DNA from: Nocardioidaceae bacterium
Lineage (GTDB): Bacteria; Actinomycetota; Actinomycetes; Propionibacteriales; Nocardioidaceae
DNA: 7,218 nt
NCBI GenBank assembly: GCA_013813125.1
Contig: JACCSH010000289.1
Span: forward strand, 1 to 7,218
Direction of reading: 5' to 3'
Position 1 is the first letter of the stretch. Each line of letters begins with the position of its first letter. The position numbers and the translations under genes were made by a program. Positions 5,281 through 7,218 of the stretch are shown one piece after another. The notes beneath the pieces are model-generated. The model worked only from the letters and a program-made list of their open reading frames with translations. It made no database searches and had not been told where the DNA came from.

Positions 5281-6771
5281 TCAGAAGTAGTCGAGTGCTG
5301 TAGCTGGGCGCAAACTCTGAACAGCCACACCTGACCCGTTGCCTTCGCCGGTGCCAATCGAGGACCGGGCAGCGGCGAGTCGCTGCACTGCTTCGGTCAA
5401 GACACCGGTCGGTGCACGCGCGTAGCTGATGAACAATCCGTCCGGCCCGGGGAGTGCGCCGTACATCGCGCGAGTGCCTTGCACCGCGAGACCCCTGGCG
5501 GCGGCGGCGGCGCATACCGACTCCTCATCGAGACCGCTTGGAAGCCGCAGCATGACGTGCAGGCCACCGGCCCGGCCCCGCACCTCCCAGTCAGGCAGCT
5601 GTTGGCCTAGTGCTGTGACGAGCGCGTCGCGCCGATCCATGTAGCGGCGGCGGGTACGGCGGATATGGCGGTCGTATCCACCGTTGGTCATGAGCCGAGC
5701 CAGCACATGCTGGCTGAGCACTGGACTACCGAAGTCGTCGTCACGTTTCGCCGTCCTCACCCTTTCGTACAACGGCAGCGGCGCAACCACCCAACCGAGT
5801 CGCAGCCCGGGGGCGAGGGACTTGCTTACCGATCCAACGAGTGCGACGTGCTGCGGATCGAGCCCCTGCAGACAACCAACTGGTCGACGGTCGTAGCGGA
5901 ACTCGGAGTCGTAGTCGTCCTCGATGACGACGCCATTGACCCCCTCGGCCCATCTAATGAGCGCACTGCGCCGGGCCGGGGACAGCACGACGCCGCTCGG
6001 ATACTGGTGGGCTGGCGTAATGAGCACCGCACTGGCCACGGTGCTCTCCAGTTTGGACACGTCGATCCCCTCGTCGTCGACCGGTATCTCTACGATCCGC
6101 GATATGTGGCGCCCGAGCACCTGCCGTTGCACCACATTGCTGGGTGACTCGATGGCGAGCACCTCATGCCCGCTCTTGGCGAGCATCCGAACCAGCAGCG
6201 TCAGTGCCTGGGTGGCGCCGCTCACGATGACAAGGTGGTCCGCTTCCACCATCGCTGCGCGGACGCGAGTCAGGTAGTCCGCAAGCTCTTTTCGCAGCGC
6301 CATCGCGCCCCATGGAGCCACATACCCAAGCTCCTCATCGGGCAGCGACCGCAACACGTCACGGGTCGCAGCCATCCATGCCGCCCGCGGGAACGCGCCC
6401 AGGTCCGGCAGCCCAGGCCGCAAGTCGATGCTGTATGACGGGCCCTCGGCGAACGCTGGTGCCACCGTCGCCGGAGTAGGACGCGCCACAGGCAACGCCA
6501 CTTGGCTGACGACCGTGCCCGAACCAGCGCGGGTGGTCAAGAAGCCCTCCGCGGTCAACTGCGCGTACGCGTCCACGACTACTCCCCGGGACACACCGAG
6601 GTCCTCGGCAAGCGCGCGGGAAGACGGCACAGTGGCACCCGCGGGTAGGTGCCCGGCGCGAATCGCCCCCTTCATCGCTTCGCGCAGCTGCTGGCGCAGC
6701 GTGCGGCCGGGCCGGTCACTCAATGTCGCCGGTAACCATGAGGCACGGCGCCGGTGGGGCTGGTCAACCAA
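5281..6771 (-). CDS. MocR-family regulator (GntR HTH fused to fold-type I aminotransferase domain)
   Basis: This 496-residue fusion has a winged helix-turn-helix at about 22-90 (GHLPAGATVPSSRALAEDLGVSRGVVVDAYAQL...GSGTVVSQ), then a linker, then a class I aminotransferase domain from about 115 to 468. Family motifs are intact: VSGATQAL (183-190), ITPAHQYPSG (251-260), VIEDDYDSEFRYD (282-294) with the pyridine-nitrogen Asp, and GSVSKSLAPGLRLGW (313-327) with K317 as the PLP Schiff-base lysine and a phosphate-contacting Arg at 324. MocR proteins (PdxR, GabR, TauR) bind PLP, usually do not act as enzymes, and switch vitamin B6, GABA or taurine genes. The start is TTG: an in-frame TAG lies 9 nt upstream, no ATG or GTG gives a full domain, and TAGGA precedes it. 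The target is unclear, since no pdxST, gab or tau genes are visible. The divergent receiver-like gene and the regulator's own gene are the nearest candidates. A 25-residue low-complexity tail follows the domain. Confidence 0.93.
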   Translation of the reverse strand: MVDQPHRRRASWLPATLSDRPGRTLRQQLREAMKGAIRAGHLPAGATVPSSRALAEDLGVSRGVVVDAYAQLTAEGFLTTRAGSGTVVSQVALPVARPTPATVAPAFAEGPSYSIDLRPGLPDLGAFPRAAWMAATRDVLRSLPDEELGYVAPWGAMALRKELADYLTRVRAAMVEADHLVIVSGATQALTLLVRMLAKSGHEVLAIESPSNVVQRQVLGRHISRIVEIPVDDEGIDVSKLESTVASAVLITPAHQYPSGVVLSPARRSALIRWAEGVNGVVIEDDYDSEFRYDRRPVGCLQGLDPQHVALVGSVSKSLAPGLRLGWVVAPLPLYERVRTAKRDDDFGSPVLSQHVLARLMTNGGYDRHIRRTRRRYMDRRDALVTALGQQLPDWEVRGRAGGLHVMLRLPSGLDEESVCAAAAARGLAVQGTRAMYGALPGPDGLFISYARAPTGVLTEAVQRLAAARSSIGTGEGNGSGVAVQSLRPATALDYF

Positions 6772-6772
6772 C

Positions 6773-6784
6773 TGGTCCTACTTT
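6773..6784 (-). promoter_or_regulatory. Candidate MocR operator over its own ribosome site
   Basis: Minus-strand AAAGTAGGACCA lies directly before the TTG start and contains the AGGA ribosome site. As I recall it, the corynebacterial PdxR site is AAAGTGG followed by W, an optional T and CTA. The match here is partial: an extra A after AAAGT and one substitution. The AGGACC core is repeated at 6796-6815 in the opposite orientation. Binding here would repress the gene's own expression. The similarity is from memory and was not computed. Confidence 0.4.
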
Positions 6785-6795
6785 CTCGTCGACAA

Positions 6796-6815
6796 CAGGA
6801 CCTGGATGCAGGACC
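6796..6815 (+). repeat. Direct repeat CAGGACC x2 in the divergent promoter region
   Basis: CAGGACC occurs at 6796-6802 and again at 6809-6815, a 13-bp period, in the 65-bp space between the MocR gene and the divergent receiver-like gene. A third copy, inverted and with one mismatch (GGTCCTA), lies at 6774-6780. MocR regulators such as GabR bind direct repeats in divergent promoters, so this is a reasonable operator array for the adjacent MocR protein. Confidence 0.45.
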
Positions 6816-6824
6816 GGAGACCAT

Positions 6825-6830
6825 TACCGT
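6825..6830 (+). promoter_or_regulatory. Candidate -10 box for a leaderless receiver-like gene
   Basis: TACCGT fits TAnnnT and ends exactly 6 nt before the ATG at 6837, placing the transcription start at the start codon. No Shine-Dalgarno is present at normal distance; the nearest GGAG is 17 nt away, which agrees with a leaderless mRNA. The CAGGACC repeats lie just upstream, where a regulator could act. Confidence 0.45.
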
Positions 6831-6836
6831 AAGCCC

Positions 6837-7218
6837 ATGTCGCAAGATGGCGGGCCGGTGTCTCCAGCAAGTGCTGTAGCGAACCCCAGAAAGTCGGCCG
6901 CAGCAGCACTAGTCGACCAGCTGCGAATGGGCAGTGAGCGCGCAGGCGGCTGTGTTGTCGTCGCTGTGGCCGCACCCGACGCAGCGCCGAAGTCGCGCGA
7001 GCTGCGTACCCTGCACGAGGCAGGCCTGGCCGCGGTGCCGGTCCGCGATGTGAGTGCACTGTCGACGGTCGTCGGGCGGCTGCGCCCAGACCTCGTCCTG
7101 CTCGATGTCGCTCGCTGCCCCGCACCGGTAATGGAGCTGCTCGCCGAACTCGCGACTGTAGGGACGCCGGCCGTCATCTTGTATGGTCCGCTCCCCGACC
7201 CAGCGGTCCGAGCCGCGC
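6837..7218 (+). CDS. Receiver-like (CheY-fold) regulator, N-terminal part (cut by window edge)
   Basis: An open frame of 127 codons runs from ATG 6837 out of the window. A polar, Ala-rich N-terminus of about 37 residues precedes a receiver-like alternation of strands and helices: beta-1 GCVVVAVAAPD (38-48), helix RELRTLHEAG (54-63), beta-2 AAVPVRD (65-71), helix, then RPDLVLLDV (83-91) with D90 at the place of the phospho-accepting aspartate, helix PVMELLAELATVG, and beta-4 TPAVILYGP (110-118). The acidic pair normally following beta-1 is missing (VAAP instead), and Tyr116 sits where Thr/Ser is usual, so this may be a pseudo-receiver that is not phosphorylated in the normal way. Output domain and stop codon are outside the window. 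It is divergent from the MocR gene. Two minus-strand frames overlap it, but they have Arg-rich, shadow-like translations. The fold call is by eye. Confidence 0.68.
   Translation, partial: MSQDGGPVSPASAVANPRKSAAAALVDQLRMGSERAGGCVVVAVAAPDAAPKSRELRTLHEAGLAAVPVRDVSALSTVVGRLRPDLVLLDVARCPAPVMELLAELATVGTPAVILYGPLPDPAVRAA

Noticed and set aside
5094..5357. 87-residue minus-strand frame overlapping the MocR C-terminus
   Set aside because: The only ATG is inside the MocR gene in another frame, and the translation has no family match that I recognise.
6778..7177. Minus-strand frames at the right edge
   Set aside because: They are Arg/Ser-rich shadow translations. The plus-strand frame has regular receiver-like strands and helices and fits a divergent gene.
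1..7218. Mobile element, CRISPR, tRNA or defence system
   Set aside because: I saw no transposase or integrase motif, no terminal repeats, no regular spaced repeats and no cloverleaf. The genes are ordinary metabolic and regulatory families.

Overview
This 7.2 kb window looks like chromosomal DNA of a high-GC actinobacterium. The bases for this are the strong GC bias at third codon positions, long antisense shadow frames, an LmrA/YxaF-type TetR regulator, a bacterial GH15 glucosidase of the mycobacterial/actinobacterial type, a MocR regulator, and start regions that look leaderless. I see no tRNA, rRNA, insertion sequence, phage gene or CRISPR array.

Layout, right to left along the minus strand. 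A divergent pair sits at the right edge: a truncated receiver-like regulator on the plus strand (6837 to the window end) and a MocR (GntR-aminotransferase) regulator on the minus strand (5281-6771), separated by 65 bp that carry repeated AGGACC elements. A gap of about 510 bp (4770-5280) follows with no convincing gene. Then comes a compact minus-strand array: a class I SAM methyltransferase (4032-4769), a TetR regulator overlapping its end by 8 bp (3416-4039), a GH15 glucoamylase/trehalase-like enzyme (1532-3346), a glucose-1-dehydrogenase-like SDR 14 bp later (735-1517), and a small four-helix membrane protein coupled to it by an ATGA overlap (247-738). A P-loop kinase starts at 146 and runs off the left edge.

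Working model (inference): the GH15 enzyme releases glucose from trehalose or an alpha-glucan inside the cell, and the co-transcribed SDR oxidises glucose to gluconolactone. The TetR protein would control this unit through a perfect inverted repeat (3376-3391) between its own gene and the GH15 gene. The role of the small membrane protein is unknown. The methyltransferase appears to be linked to the regulator by position rather than by chemistry. I found no clearly new system. The points most worth checking are the TetR operator, the MocR operator, the glucose-release/oxidation cassette, the methyltransferase tail and an altered glycine-rich loop in the SDR.
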